Below are positions 7,941 through 15,937 of a stretch of DNA of 60,734 nt, in pieces. Source of the DNA: Verrucomicrobiota bacterium (GTDB taxonomy: Bacteria; Verrucomicrobiota; Verrucomicrobiia; Chthoniobacterales; UBA10450); assembly GCA_003220155.1 (NCBI GenBank), contig QHRO01000240.1, positions 1-60,734 on the forward strand, given 5' to 3'. A model generated the notes under the pieces. It saw only the letters and a program-made list of their open reading frames with translations. It was not told the DNA's origin and did not search any database. Position 1 is the first letter of the stretch; the number at the start of each line of letters is the position of its first letter. Made by a program: the position numbers and the translations under genes.

Positions 7941-8816
7941 TTATTTGCGTTCAAATTCCTCCAGGGTCTTGCGCAAACGCGCCTGATTTGCAGCACTCAT
8001 TTCGCAAAGCGGCAATCGCACTTCCGCCGAGATGGTCCCGCGCCACGACAACGCCGTTTTTATCGGCACCGGATTTGGCTCGATAAACAAGTCTTTGAAC
8101 AACCAATAAAGTTTGCGGTGCAATCGCTCCGCCCGCTTGCTGTCGCCGTTGGTGAATGCCTTTACCAGTTCGCACATTTCGCGCGGCAATAAATTCGACG
8201 CGACACTCACCACTCCGACCGCGCCAGCCGCCAAAAACGGAAGAGTCAATCCATCGTCGCCGCTCAAAACCGTGAATGCGTCCGGCAAACGTGTGCGTAA
8301 TTCACTCACCCGATCAACATTCCCCCCGGCTTCCTTGATCGACACAACATTCGGGCAATCGCTCTGGATTCGTGCCACCGTTTCCGCGACGATATCAACG
8401 CCGCAGCGTCCCGGAATATTGTAGAGCATCAGACGGAGCGGAGTGGATTTGGCAATCGCGGAAAAGTGACGAAACAATCCTTCCTGGCTCGGCTTGTTGT
8501 AATACGGCGCAACCAAGAGTGCGCCATCAACACCAAGTTTTTCTGCCTGTTCGGTAGCCGCAATTGCTTCGCGCGTGGAATAGGAGCCGGTTCCGGCAAG
8601 AACCAGGCAACGCCTGTTGGCAGTTTGAATGGCGAACCGAATCACCTCTTTTCGTTCGTCATGAGTGAGCGTGGGCGATTCGCCTGTAGTTCCAACGGCA
8701 ATAATTCCATCGATCCCAGCCGCGATCTGCGATTCGATTAAATTCTGCAGCGCAGTGAAATCAATCGCGCCGTCGCGAAAGGGCGTAACCAAGGCGGTGA
8801 AAGTGCCGCGAAACAT
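7941..8816 (-). CDS. dapA: 4-hydroxy-tetrahydrodipicolinate synthase
   Basis: This lyase condenses pyruvate with aspartate semialdehyde. The 291-residue TIM barrel shows the family blocks: FRGTFTALVTPF at the start, GTTGESPTL, the YYNKPSQEGLFRHF block with the catalytic Tyr region, YNIPGRCGVD, and VSIKEAGGN with the Schiff-base lysine. It lies just before dapB (about 100 bases, filled by a REPIN) and after dapF. The start is unambiguous at MFRGTFTALV. The assignment is secure. Confidence 0.97.
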   Translation of the reverse strand: MFRGTFTALVTPFRDGAIDFTALQNLIESQIAAGIDGIIAVGTTGESPTLTHDERKEVIRFAIQTANRRCLVLAGTGSYSTREAIAATEQAEKLGVDGALLVAPYYNKPSQEGLFRHFSAIAKSTPLRLMLYNIPGRCGVDIVAETVARIQSDCPNVVSIKEAGGNVDRVSELRTRLPDAFTVLSGDDGLTLPFLAAGAVGVVSVASNLLPREMCELVKAFTNGDSKRAERLHRKLYWLFKDLFIEPNPVPIKTALSWRGTISAEVRLPLCEMSAANQARLRKTLEEFERK

Positions 8817-8855
8817 TTACAAAATTACAAAGTTAAAATTGGGTGCGCCAAGTTC

Positions 8856-9010
8856 GGCCCGGCGGTCATAGACCGCCGCTACAGAACAACCGCTCACACT
8901 TCAACCGTGCCTCCGCAAAACATTTCTTTCCTGTAGCGGCGCTCTATGAGCGCCGATCATTTCCTTTTCGCCAGTTCGTTCGGCCCGGCGGTCATAGACC
9001 GCCGCTTACA
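8856..9010. repeat. GTAG-type REP cluster between dapF and dapA
   Basis: A single inverted REP (CGGCGGTCATAGACCGCCGCTACA, 8856-8883) is followed by a full REPIN (8932-9010). The REPIN starts TGTAGCGGCGCTCTATGAGCGCCG and ends CGGCGGTCATAGACCGCCGCTTACA. The last end carries an inserted T relative to CTACA. Confidence 0.8.
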
Positions 9011-9021
9011 GAAGAGCGCGA

Positions 9022-9825
9022 TTACAATTCGATTGTGCCCTCGAAGACAAACTCGGCCGGTCCGGTGAGTGTGACATCTGCGAAGCGCTCGCCGTCGCGG
9101 CGAAAATCTACACTCAATTCGCTGCCGCCACGCACCAGCACGCCAATGGGCCCGTCGGTTTTTTCCGTGGCCGCAAAAATGAGCGCGCTTGCCACGACGC
9201 CAGTACCACAGGCCAACGTTTCGCCCTCGACTCCACGCTCATAAGTGCGGATTGCGATTTTGTTTCCGCCGCGTCTTTTCAGGAAATTCACGTTTGCGCC
9301 TTTGGGCGAAAACATTTCGTGCCGACGAATGGCAGCGCCTTCGTGCAACACATCAATCTCTTCGATGTTAACGGCTGGAATAACAACATGCGGCACGCCG
9401 GTGTTAACAAAGTGAATGATTTTGTTCTCGGAGCCGACCGCGAGCGTCACATTTAGCTGCAAGTCGGTCGGCTCGCTCATGTGCAGAGTCACAAGCTCGC
9501 CCTGAAGTTGTGCGGCAATGATTCCAGCGGGCGTTTCAAACGAAACTTTTTTCGTCGCATCGGCGACTTTTTCTACGAAGCGGGCAAAACAACGGGCGCC
9601 ATTGCCGCACATTTCTGCTTCGCCGCCGTCGCTGTTATAGTAACGCATCCGAAAGTCAGCGCTATTGGTCGCGGGCTCGACCAACAAAACCCCATCCGCC
9701 CCAACGCCGCGATGACGATCGCAAATTTTCGCGATTTGCTGCGCGCTCAAGTGCACGTTGCCAGCGCGATTGTCGATCATGACAAAGTCGTTCCCCGCAC
9801 CATTCATCTTGGTGAATCGCAGCAT
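9022..9825 (-). CDS. dapF: Diaminopimelate epimerase
   Basis: This enzyme interconverts LL- and meso-diaminopimelate by a two-cysteine mechanism. The start is placed at MLRFTKMNGAGNDF, five codons inside the ORF, because the family begins there. Both catalytic cysteine contexts are present: MCGNGARCFARF at about 75-86 and ACGTGVVAS in the C-terminal half. Length is about 267 residues, as expected. It is followed by dapA and dapB on the same strand. Identity is secure; the exact start is uncertain by a few codons. Confidence 0.96.
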   Translation of the reverse strand: MLRFTKMNGAGNDFVMIDNRAGNVHLSAQQIAKICDRHRGVGADGVLLVEPATNSADFRMRYYNSDGGEAEMCGNGARCFARFVEKVADATKKVSFETPAGIIAAQLQGELVTLHMSEPTDLQLNVTLAVGSENKIIHFVNTGVPHVVIPAVNIEEIDVLHEGAAIRRHEMFSPKGANVNFLKRRGGNKIAIRTYERGVEGETLACGTGVVASALIFAATEKTDGPIGVLVRGGSELSVDFRRDGERFADVTLTGPAEFVFEGTIEL

Positions 9826-9873
9826 GTGTTTGTGTACCACATGGCTGCCTCGATGCCAACCGTTCGTCTACCG

Positions 9874-9966
9874 GTCATCCCGAGCGAAGTCGAGGGATCC
9901 CGTGGCGTTATCTTAAAGCTTCGCATCGGGATCCCTCGATCCGGCAACTGCCGGACTCGGGATGAC
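9874..9966. repeat. Family A palindrome between trpA and dapF
   Basis: The ends are GTCATCCCGAGCGAAGTCGA and CGGGATGAC with GGATCC half-sites inside. It fills the gap between two minus-strand genes. Confidence 0.8.
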
Positions 9967-9968
9967 CG

Positions 9969-10823
9969 TTATTGGCCTTTGCGCGCTTGACGGATCGCCG
10001 ACACAATCGGCGCAACGAACCTGCCGACGCGATTAGCCAGATCGTCGATGTCTCCAATTTTTCCAATCAAATCGACAATCGCGCTTCCGATCACGACCGC
10101 ATCAGCCATTCGCGCCACTTGCGCAGCCTGTTCCGGATTCGAAATACCAAAGCCAACTGCGATGGGCAGATCGGTGTATTGCCTGATCATCGTTAGCTTT
10201 TCTTCGAGCGACTGCGCGACCGAATCGCGTGCGCCGGTTACGCCTTCGCGCGAGACGTAATAAATAAATCCGCGGGCGGATTTCGCGATAAGGGCGATTC
10301 GCTCCGGCGGCGAAGTCGGCGCAATTAATCGCACCCAAACTATATCTTCCGCATTTCCGCCATTCCCAATTCTCGAACTTGACTGCTTTAAGCAGTCAAC
10401 CTGTTTGGTTTTCGTATCTTCTTCGGGCGGTAAATCGAGAATGAGGAAACCATCCACACCGGCGTCCGCCGCAGCCTGATGAAATTTATCAATGCCGAAT
10501 CGGAAAATCGGATTCAGATACGTGTAGAGCACAATCGGGATCTCGGAGGCACGCCGAATCTCGGGCACACAATCGAGCACGCCGCGCGCAGTTGCCCCGG
10601 CTTGCAGCGCGCGCTGCGCCGCCAGTTGGTTGACAATGCCATCTGCCAGCGGATCAGAAAATGGCAAGCCGAGCTCGAGCAAATCCGCGCCGTTTCTCTC
10701 CAACGCCAGTGCGATCTCAACGGTCCGGGCAAAATTTGGATCACCCGCGCAAATGTAGGGAATGAAGGCGGCACGATCTTCGTCGCGGCACCGGGCAAAA
10801 AGACGTTCGATTCGTTCGGACAT
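9969..10823 (-). CDS. trpA: Tryptophan synthase alpha chain
   Basis: TrpA cleaves indole-3-glycerol phosphate to indole for the beta subunit. The start is chosen at MSERIERLFARC, where the family begins; the ORF's first 43 codons run across the divergent promoter region. Signatures are FIPYICAGDPNF, the catalytic LLELGLPFSDPLADG, the VDGFLILDLPPEED region with the second acid, GFIYYVSREGVTGAR, and AVGFGISNPEQA. Length is about 284 residues. trpB is not nearby. A Gly/Asn-rich insert lies around residue 125. The assignment is secure. Confidence 0.95.
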   Translation of the reverse strand: MSERIERLFARCRDEDRAAFIPYICAGDPNFARTVEIALALERNGADLLELGLPFSDPLADGIVNQLAAQRALQAGATARGVLDCVPEIRRASEIPIVLYTYLNPIFRFGIDKFHQAAADAGVDGFLILDLPPEEDTKTKQVDCLKQSSSRIGNGGNAEDIVWVRLIAPTSPPERIALIAKSARGFIYYVSREGVTGARDSVAQSLEEKLTMIRQYTDLPIAVGFGISNPEQAAQVARMADAVVIGSAIVDLIGKIGDIDDLANRVGRFVAPIVSAIRQARKGQ

Positions 10824-10862
10824 CGCTGGCATTCTTAGCGCAGATTTAGTCCGCGTGAAACG

Positions 10863-11504
10863 ATGACCCTCAGCACCTTGGTTAACGGTTACATTCTCGG
10901 CTGGTCCGTTGCGTGGCCGCCAGGGCCAATTAATGCCGAAATGATCCGGCACGGTTTATTGCCAAAGGACCGGGGCGGTGGATTCTGGTCGGCCTGGCCA
11001 ATCGATCTTGGCGCGTGCACCGGCGATTTCATCTGGGCCTTTTGCGTTTCCGTCGGCGCAGGCGCCCTGCTCAACTCGGTCGAGATCCGGCGTGTGCTCG
11101 CGATCGTAAGTCTCGCATTGCTCTTATTTTTAGCGGCCCACTTCGCTATTGGAGCGTGGAAAATCTATCGCGCCCATCGCAGCCTTCAGTTTCAAGCGCC
11201 AAAAAACCAGAGGCGCGGCGGGTTTTTGCTCGGTCTCTTTATCGTATTGATGAGTCCGTGGAGCGTCACTTTCTGGCTGGCCGTTATCGGCAACCAGCCC
11301 GCACAAAACGCAAGAGTGCGACAGTCCCTCGGCATCGCGGTCGCGGTCGTTCTCGGTGCGCTGACCTGGGGCGTAGTTTTATGCACGGCGGTAAGATTGG
11401 GCGCGCATGTTTTTTCCCATCCGAGCTGGCAGGTCGGTACCGAAGCCATCACCGCTGCGGTTATGTTATGGTTCGCCATTCGGCTCCTCCTCCATTTCCA
11501 ATGA
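10863..11504 (+). CDS. LysE/RhtB-like amino acid exporter family membrane protein
   Basis: A 213-residue, six-helix protein of the LysE/RhtB type, which exports amino acids. The N terminus GWSVAWPPGPINAEMIRHGL matches the conserved PGP motif of the family's first helix. Further hydrophobic segments lie at about 68-90, 115-140, 150-172 and 185-210. It starts 40 bases from trpA on the opposite strand, so the two probably share a divergent promoter region. Its stop overlaps the queE start (ATGA), which indicates translational coupling. The substrate cannot be predicted. Confidence 0.8.
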   Translation: MTLSTLVNGYILGWSVAWPPGPINAEMIRHGLLPKDRGGGFWSAWPIDLGACTGDFIWAFCVSVGAGALLNSVEIRRVLAIVSLALLLFLAAHFAIGAWKIYRAHRSLQFQAPKNQRRGGFLLGLFIVLMSPWSVTFWLAVIGNQPAQNARVRQSLGIAVAVVLGALTWGVVLCTAVRLGAHVFSHPSWQVGTEAITAAVMLWFAIRLLLHFQ

Positions 11505-12172
11505 ACGCGATCACTGAACCGCGCACCACAACGCTGACTGTTAACGAGATCTATTACTCGATTCAGGGTGAAAGCACTTGGGCGGGACTTCCATGCGTGT
11601 TTGTGCGGCTGACCTTCTGCGACCTGCGCTGCACTTATTGCGACACCGCCTATGCCTTTTACGAAGGCGAAAAGAAAACGTTGCCCGAGATTACGACTGA
11701 AGTTTTGAAATTCGATTGTCCGTTGGTCGAAATCACCGGCGGCGAGCCGCTCCTGCAAAAAAATGTTCTTCCATTGATGAGTGCGCTGGCTGATGCCGGA
11801 AAAACAGTGCTACTGGAAACAAGCGGCGCACACGATATTTCGAAGGTCGATTTGCGGGTGCATCGCATCATGGACTTGAAAACTCCCGGCAGCGGCGAAT
11901 GCGAGAGGAATCTGTGGTCGAACATTCAGCATTTGACCAAGCGCGACGAAATGAAATTCGTTGTTGGCTCGCGCGAAGACTATGAATGGTCACGCGAAAA
12001 GATGCGCGAGCACAATCTCTCCGAGCGCTGTCACGCCGTTTTATTTTCACCGATATTTGGCCGGATTGAACCGCGCGAAATTGTAGAGTGGATGTTGGCC
12101 GACAATCTGAAAGCGCGTTTTCAATTGCAGATGCACAAATTCATCTGGTCGCCCACGACGCGCGGCGTATGA
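11501..12172 (+). CDS. queE: 7-carboxy-7-deazaguanine synthase (radical SAM)
   Basis: QueE makes 7-carboxy-7-deazaguanine in queuosine synthesis. The start MNAITEPRTT overlaps the previous stop; the ORF track's longer start at 11015 lies inside the LysE-like gene. The protein has 223 residues. The radical SAM cluster CDLRCTYC follows the QueE-specific EIYYSIQGESTWAGLPCVFVR. GGEPLLQ is the SAM-binding GGE motif, and DLKTPGSGE and MHKFIW complete the family pattern. Its stop overlaps the next start (ATGA). Other que genes are not in the window. Confidence 0.95.
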   Translation: MNAITEPRTTTLTVNEIYYSIQGESTWAGLPCVFVRLTFCDLRCTYCDTAYAFYEGEKKTLPEITTEVLKFDCPLVEITGGEPLLQKNVLPLMSALADAGKTVLLETSGAHDISKVDLRVHRIMDLKTPGSGECERNLWSNIQHLTKRDEMKFVVGSREDYEWSREKMREHNLSERCHAVLFSPIFGRIEPREIVEWMLADNLKARFQLQMHKFIWSPTTRGV

Positions 12173-13403
12173 ATGGCGAGAGCAGAGTCTGGATTGTAAT
12201 TTCCCGACCGGACCGGTTGCCGACAGCGATTGCGGTGGCGCAGGCGGTTCGCGCACAATTTCCAGGCGGTGTGCATTTGTTGCGCGAGCATTCGAAATGG
12301 TGGGACCACGCACAATGGCGGCCGTATGCGGACAATTTGACGAGATTCATGCTTTCCCACGCGTGAATACGTGCCGTGGTTTGCGTGATTTGTCGCGACT
12401 CTACCGTGAATCCGCCGCGCGGCGCGAAGCAATCGCGCAGCAACCGATCGGTAAAAAACGCGATCTCGTTGTTTGCGTGGGTGGAATTCTGACCATTTCC
12501 AATGCGACGATCTCGGCGCATCCGGAGGCGAAGAAGGTGCTTTGCGTCGCAGAAAAAGTTTATCGCGATCTTACCCGTGTCGGCGGGCGCACCCGCTATC
12601 GATTTACCACTTCGGGCTGGTTACAAAATCGGATTGTCGAACCGATGGCGGGTTTAAACCGAACCCTCCATTTCAAGCCGCGGATAAATCCAGGTGGCGA
12701 TGGCGTCCGGGTCGAGCGTCTGCAAAAAAATCCGGAGTTCCTCTACCATCGAATCGTGGTCATGAGTAATGGCGGGACCGATGTCTCGAACAATCCGAAA
12801 ATTATTGGGGCCAAATATCCCAGTGTGGCCGAGCTGCAGGATTTGCCGGAAGTCAGCGACAGAAATGGAGATGGTATCAGTCGCCGGGTGATCTTTTTCG
12901 GCACGCCTTTCCTGCTAATTCATAACGTGTCAGCCGATGTTTACGTCGAGCAACTCAATCGGTGTCTCGATTATTTGCGGCGGAATTTCAGCGGTCACGC
13001 TTTAATTTATCGTCCGCACCCGAACGAGACGAACGAAGCTGACCGAGCAGAACTCGACGGTTTTCGGATTGAAGATGGTCGCGAAGCCGCTGAGCTTTAT
13101 CTTTTGCGGAACTATCAAACGATCGCGGCCGTTTTCTCGGTCTCCTCAACGGTATCGCGAACGGCGCTGAACAATGGGATCAATGGCTACGCCATGTATC
13201 CCGTCTTTCCATTCACCACGCAGCAGGCCGAATTCTTTGCAGGCGTGATGGGTGACGTTCCGGTTGAGTTTACCATTCGCGATCTAAATTCGCCGCCGAT
13301 TCCGTATCAACCGATCGTGGCGGAAAGCGGACGCAGTTTTACGGAACCGATGCGAATGGCGGCAGAACACGTAGCAGCTTCGATCGCTGACCTAGGGGCT
13401 TAA
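12169..13403 (+). pseudogene. GT-B-like surface-polysaccharide transferase, interrupted by a -1 frameshift
   Basis: The reading frame starts at ATG 12169, overlapping the queE stop, as MNGESRVWIVISRPDRL, and ends at a stop at 12366. The rest continues in another frame to 13403. The joint lies at GGACAATTTGACG (12331-12338): adding one C there would read YADQFDEIHAFPRV without a break. The C-terminal part has YRPHPNE and FSVSSTVSRTAL, resembling the HP and SS motifs of bacterial sialyl/polysialyltransferases, so a GT-B fold transferase is likely. No slippery heptamer is visible, so programmed frameshifting is improbable. It is either a real mutation or a single-base sequencing error. The exact function is unknown. 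Confidence 0.65.
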
Positions 13404-13455
13404 CACATTTCGCGGAAGGAATTGGCTAGGAAATAGCGATTTTTCACGCCAAATC

Positions 13456-13482
13456 TGTAGCCGTCGCGCTCTGCGCGACGCG
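13456..13482 (+). repeat. GTAG-type REP downstream of the RAYT gene
   Basis: TGTAG is followed by the near-perfect hairpin CCGTCGCGCTCTGCGCGACGCGG. It is oriented outward relative to the RAYT gene and pairs with an inverted unit on the other side (14038-14063). Confidence 0.8.
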
Positions 13483-13534
13483 GTATGGGTTAACCTACCT
13501 TGGTGGGGTTGAGCGAAGTGCACTCACGGGAAAC

Positions 13535-14035
13535 CTAGTCACCATAAATCGTTATTAACTCGCCAGCGTACGGCCAATCCTCGACTCTCTCTACCAGCTG
13601 AGCGCGAACTGCATTTTCACGAACGTAATCCCACTTTTGCGCATAACTCTCTTCACTTCTCAAGAGGTGATCAAAGAAACCGCGCTGCCAGACTGGATCG
13701 TGCGACCTACCCGTGGCTATCGCGCCGCCGAGAACACGCTTTAACGTGCCGACCCATTTCCCAAGATTGAAGTCGTCTGGCCCCGCGACAAACAAATGGA
13801 TGTGATCTGGAAGGATTACATAACGACCGACCGCGATTCCAAATTCCCTATGCGCCCGATCGGCGAACTCGATGAACGCAGCGTGAACTTCAGCGCGTGC
13901 GAGAATTGATCGCCTACTATACGTGCAAAAGGTGACGAAAAACAAAGGACTTCGTGAGAAAACCCAATGGAGTCGCGGAGGGGTTCGCGCGAAGCTTTTC
14001 ATTTTTTTCTTTCGAGTTGAAACGTGATCGGGCAT
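13535..14035 (-). CDS. REP-associated tyrosine transposase (RAYT, Y1/HUH family)
   Basis: A 166-residue single-domain HUH nuclease of the IS200/Y1 superfamily in its REP-associated form. The metal-binding HUH motif is in VILPDHIHLFV (about 83-93). The C-terminal helix SYAQKWDYVRENAVRAQLV contains the likely nucleophilic tyrosine and the characteristic ENxVRA pattern of RAYTs. The start may be the first ATG or MKSFAR. Known RAYTs bind the GTAG tetranucleotide and hairpin of REPs and can cut them. Here the gene lies between outward-facing GTAG hairpins at 13456 and 14038, and GTAG elements are common in the window, so it is a good candidate for their mobiliser. No TnpB neighbour or IS ends are seen. 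Confidence 0.9.
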   Translation of the reverse strand: MPDHVSTRKKKMKSFARTPPRLHWVFSRSPLFFVTFCTYSRRSILARAEVHAAFIEFADRAHREFGIAVGRYVILPDHIHLFVAGPDDFNLGKWVGTLKRVLGGAIATGRSHDPVWQRGFFDHLLRSEESYAQKWDYVRENAVRAQLVERVEDWPYAGELITIYGD

Positions 14036-14037
14036 CC

Positions 14038-14063
14038 TGCGCTTCGCAGACCGAAGCGGCTAC
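14038..14063 (-). repeat. GTAG-type REP upstream of the RAYT gene
   Basis: On the minus strand it reads TGTAG then CCGCTTCGGTCTGCGAAGCG, a hairpin. It lies directly beside the RAYT start region and is inverted relative to the unit at 13456. Confidence 0.78.
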
Positions 14064-14083
14064 AGCTAGATTGGTGCACTCGC

Positions 14084-14971
14084 CTAATGTTTCGGCGCGC
14101 GCACGGTGCCTGTCTCAACGGCGAGCTTGCGCTGCTCCACGATCCGGTTCGCGGTTTCTTCCACCATTTGCTCGAGCAACATGCGCAGATGCGTGTTCCG
14201 CCGATAATCAGCCGGCGCGATGTGTTTCACCCGGTCGGCATGCGTGGAGAGCTGATAGCATTTTTTGAAACCAACACGCTGCGAATCATCAGGATTATAA
14301 ACCGCGATTGCTTGACCGGCGTTTTTCTTCATCACGGTGAAGCACGGCACGTCCGTCGGACCGTCGCCGACATAAATCATATTGGGGAATGGAATCGGCC
14401 GAATTTCAGGATCCATGTGATCATTCACGTCCTGCGCCATGTCGAGAAAGCCTTTATTAATACGAAAGAGAAACTGCGTTTTTTGAGTGTGACTGATCAC
14501 GCGCTTCGGGAAAGTGATGCGGCCTTCGTTGTCGGTCGCGAACTCGCAACCGAAAATGGCGCGCACATAAGGCGCGAGCCGGCTGCCATCGATCAATACC
14601 TTCATGCCCGATGAAATGATGTAATGCTCGACCGTGATGCCATAAGCGGCGTGTTCGGCGGTGAGTAAACCTTTGCCACCACAAAATTCCTCAAACATCT
14701 CCGGCAAACCTTTGTAGAAGTTAAGCTTCGCGCCGAGTTTTTTGAGTTCCTCATTGGTTGGCCGATCCATCCCGAGCTGATCGAGCAAGACTTTCATGTA
14801 AGCGAGCTCATTATCGTAGCCCTGCCCGCGCACTAGCTCGGAACAACGTCGCCAGAAAATCTCGCTGTTAATTCCAAATGCCGGGAATACCACTTCGTCC
14901 TGCATGTAGCTCGGACTCAGTGTTTGATCGTAGTCGTAAACGATGGCGATGGTGTTTTGCGGAGCGGACAT
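14084..14971 (-). CDS. HAD-superfamily hydrolase (phosphatase-like)
   Basis: A 295-residue HAD enzyme. Motif I is DYDQTLS (nucleophile Asp and acid Asp) at about 13-19. Motif II is IISSGM near 120. Motif III is probably the lysine in FPKRVISHTQK. Motif IV is YVGDGPTDVPCF at about 200. A helical C1-type cap lies between motifs I and II. The fold resembles phosphoserine phosphatase-like enzymes, but the substrate cannot be named. It starts opposite the ACGATT repeat tract and ends next to the RAYT REP. The HAD call is confident; the metabolic role is not known. Confidence 0.85.
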   Translation of the reverse strand: MSAPQNTIAIVYDYDQTLSPSYMQDEVVFPAFGINSEIFWRRCSELVRGQGYDNELAYMKVLLDQLGMDRPTNEELKKLGAKLNFYKGLPEMFEEFCGGKGLLTAEHAAYGITVEHYIISSGMKVLIDGSRLAPYVRAIFGCEFATDNEGRITFPKRVISHTQKTQFLFRINKGFLDMAQDVNDHMDPEIRPIPFPNMIYVGDGPTDVPCFTVMKKNAGQAIAVYNPDDSQRVGFKKCYQLSTHADRVKHIAPADYRRNTHLRMLLEQMVEETANRIVEQRKLAVETGTVRAPKH

Positions 14972-15027
14972 GCTGGAGACGTGATTCGTTACATCGTCAC
15001 ATCGTTACATCGGCGAGTAAGTTAACA

Positions 15028-15105
15028 ATTGATCTTCAATCTTCACGATTCACGATTCACGATTCACGATTTACGATTTACGATTCACGATTTAACGATT
15101 CAACG
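15028..15105. repeat. ACGATTC/ACGATTT heptamer array
   Basis: About eight tandem degenerate copies (CACGATTCACGATTCACGATTCACGATTTACGATTTACG...) lie between the HAD gene and the amidohydrolase. They run into the 3' end of the latter's coding region. Related tracts occur at 1979-2105 and 59093-59110. Confidence 0.75.
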
Positions 15106-15730
15106 TGTTTCCTATCCGCGAGAGGAAATCATCGAACAACTCATCATAAATCTTTCCACGCTCGGGATGGTATTGCACTCCAAGAGCGAAGGGATAGTCG
15201 CGCAGTCTTGCCTGTTCGATGATGTCATCGGTGGCGCACCACGACTCCACTTCGAGACCGGCGCCCAGTTTGTTAATCGCCTGATGATGCGAGCTATTCA
15301 CTTTTTCAAAGGGATGGCGCGTTTTGCGGTCGGATCGGAGCGGTTGGACATCGTGCGTCTTCTGATCGGGCAGGTTATGGCCTGCGATGTCGAGATGGAG
15401 AGTGCCGCCGAGGGCGACATTGAGGATTTGCAGTCCTTTGCAGATCGCGAAAATCGGAAGCCCGCGTTCGATCGCCTTCTTGATGGCGTCGAGTTCCCAG
15501 CGATCGCGATCGGGATTCACATCCTTTTCGATTACAGACGGATCGGGAACAGGTTGGTTTAAGAACTCGGGAGCAACGTCTGGTCCGCCGGTGAGCAATA
15601 AGCCGGTCATTTTTTCGAGCGGAACCTTGCGCCGCGCTGCATTCCAAACCTTGAGGTCGGGACATTTCGCGAAAAATGGCGCGAAATATTTCTCGTCCGA
15701 GCGGCGCATCCAGGTGCCGATATTACGCAT
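15092..15730 (-). CDS. Gamma-glutamyl-gamma-aminobutyrate hydrolase-like class I amidotransferase (peptidase C26)
   Basis: A glutamine-amidotransferase-fold hydrolase of the PuuD/C26 type. Motifs are TGGPDVAPEF (oxyanion region), FAICKGLQILN with the nucleophilic Cys, and GVQYHPE with the catalytic His-Glu pair. The start is set at MRNIGTWMRR (212 residues), because the first 29 codons of the ORF translate a family A palindrome (IPSEVEGSR...), which is intergenic DNA rather than protein. PuuD cleaves gamma-glutamyl-GABA in putrescine catabolism, but no other put genes are near. The N terminus looks slightly short for the family, so the repeat may have displaced the original start. Confidence 0.85.
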   Translation of the reverse strand: MRNIGTWMRRSDEKYFAPFFAKCPDLKVWNAARRKVPLEKMTGLLLTGGPDVAPEFLNQPVPDPSVIEKDVNPDRDRWELDAIKKAIERGLPIFAICKGLQILNVALGGTLHLDIAGHNLPDQKTHDVQPLRSDRKTRHPFEKVNSSHHQAINKLGAGLEVESWCATDDIIEQARLRDYPFALGVQYHPERGKIYDELFDDFLSRIGNTLNR

Positions 15731-15743
15731 GCCGCAAATTGCC

Positions 15744-15826
15744 GTCATTCCGAGCGAAGTCGAGGAATCCCGTGGCGCAGACTTGAAGGTAACGCGACGG
15801 GATCCCTCGACTTCGCTCGGGATGAC
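15744..15826. repeat. Family A palindrome at the 5' end of the C26 hydrolase gene
   Basis: The ends are GTCATTCCGAGCGAAGTCGA and CTTCGCTCGGGATGAC. It lies directly upstream of the preferred start and creates an artificial N-terminal ORF extension. Confidence 0.8.
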
Positions 15827-15832
15827 AGTCTC

Positions 15833-15928
15833 CAAGGAGCGGCGCCTTCCCAGTCGCCGAAGCCAGGATAGGCAGTCTTCAGACTGCCCGTTTAATTAAT
15901 CGGCGGCTTGGAAACCGCTGTTCCTTGG
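15833..15928. repeat. Family C palindrome (CAAGGAGCGGC...CCGCTGTTCCTTGG)
   Basis: The left arm is CAAGGAGCGGCGCCTTCCCAG and the right arm is CGGCGGCTTGGAAACCGCTGTTCCTTGG. Inside is a second small palindrome, GGCAGTCTTCAGACTGCC. A sister copy lies at 16143, and a half copy occurs near 5357. Confidence 0.75.
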
Positions 15929-15937
15929 GCTTGGCGT

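Noticed and set aside
9481-9990. Plus-strand ORF of 169 aa opposite dapF
   Set aside because: It mirrors the dapF coding region and runs through a family A element. No family features are visible, so it is a shadow.
11015-11500. Long upstream extension of the queE ORF in the track (385 aa)
   Set aside because: The first 160 codons lie in another frame of the LysE-like gene and have a shadow-ORF composition. QueE homology begins at 11501, where the ATG overlaps the previous stop.
12325-12345. Programmed -1 frameshifting at GGACAATTTGACG
   Set aside because: No X-XXY-YYZ heptamer is in the correct phase and no clear downstream stimulatory structure was seen. A mutation or base-calling error is simpler.
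13535-14035. RAYT considered as an intact IS200 insertion sequence
   Set aside because: The gene has the ENxVRA-type C terminus of REP-associated enzymes, there is no tnpB, and the flanks are GTAG hairpins rather than IS200 ends. It is better called a RAYT.
15028-15105. Tandem ACGATTC units considered as a CRISPR array
   Set aside because: The unit is seven bases without unique spacers and there are no cas genes in the window. It is a simple degenerate tandem repeat.
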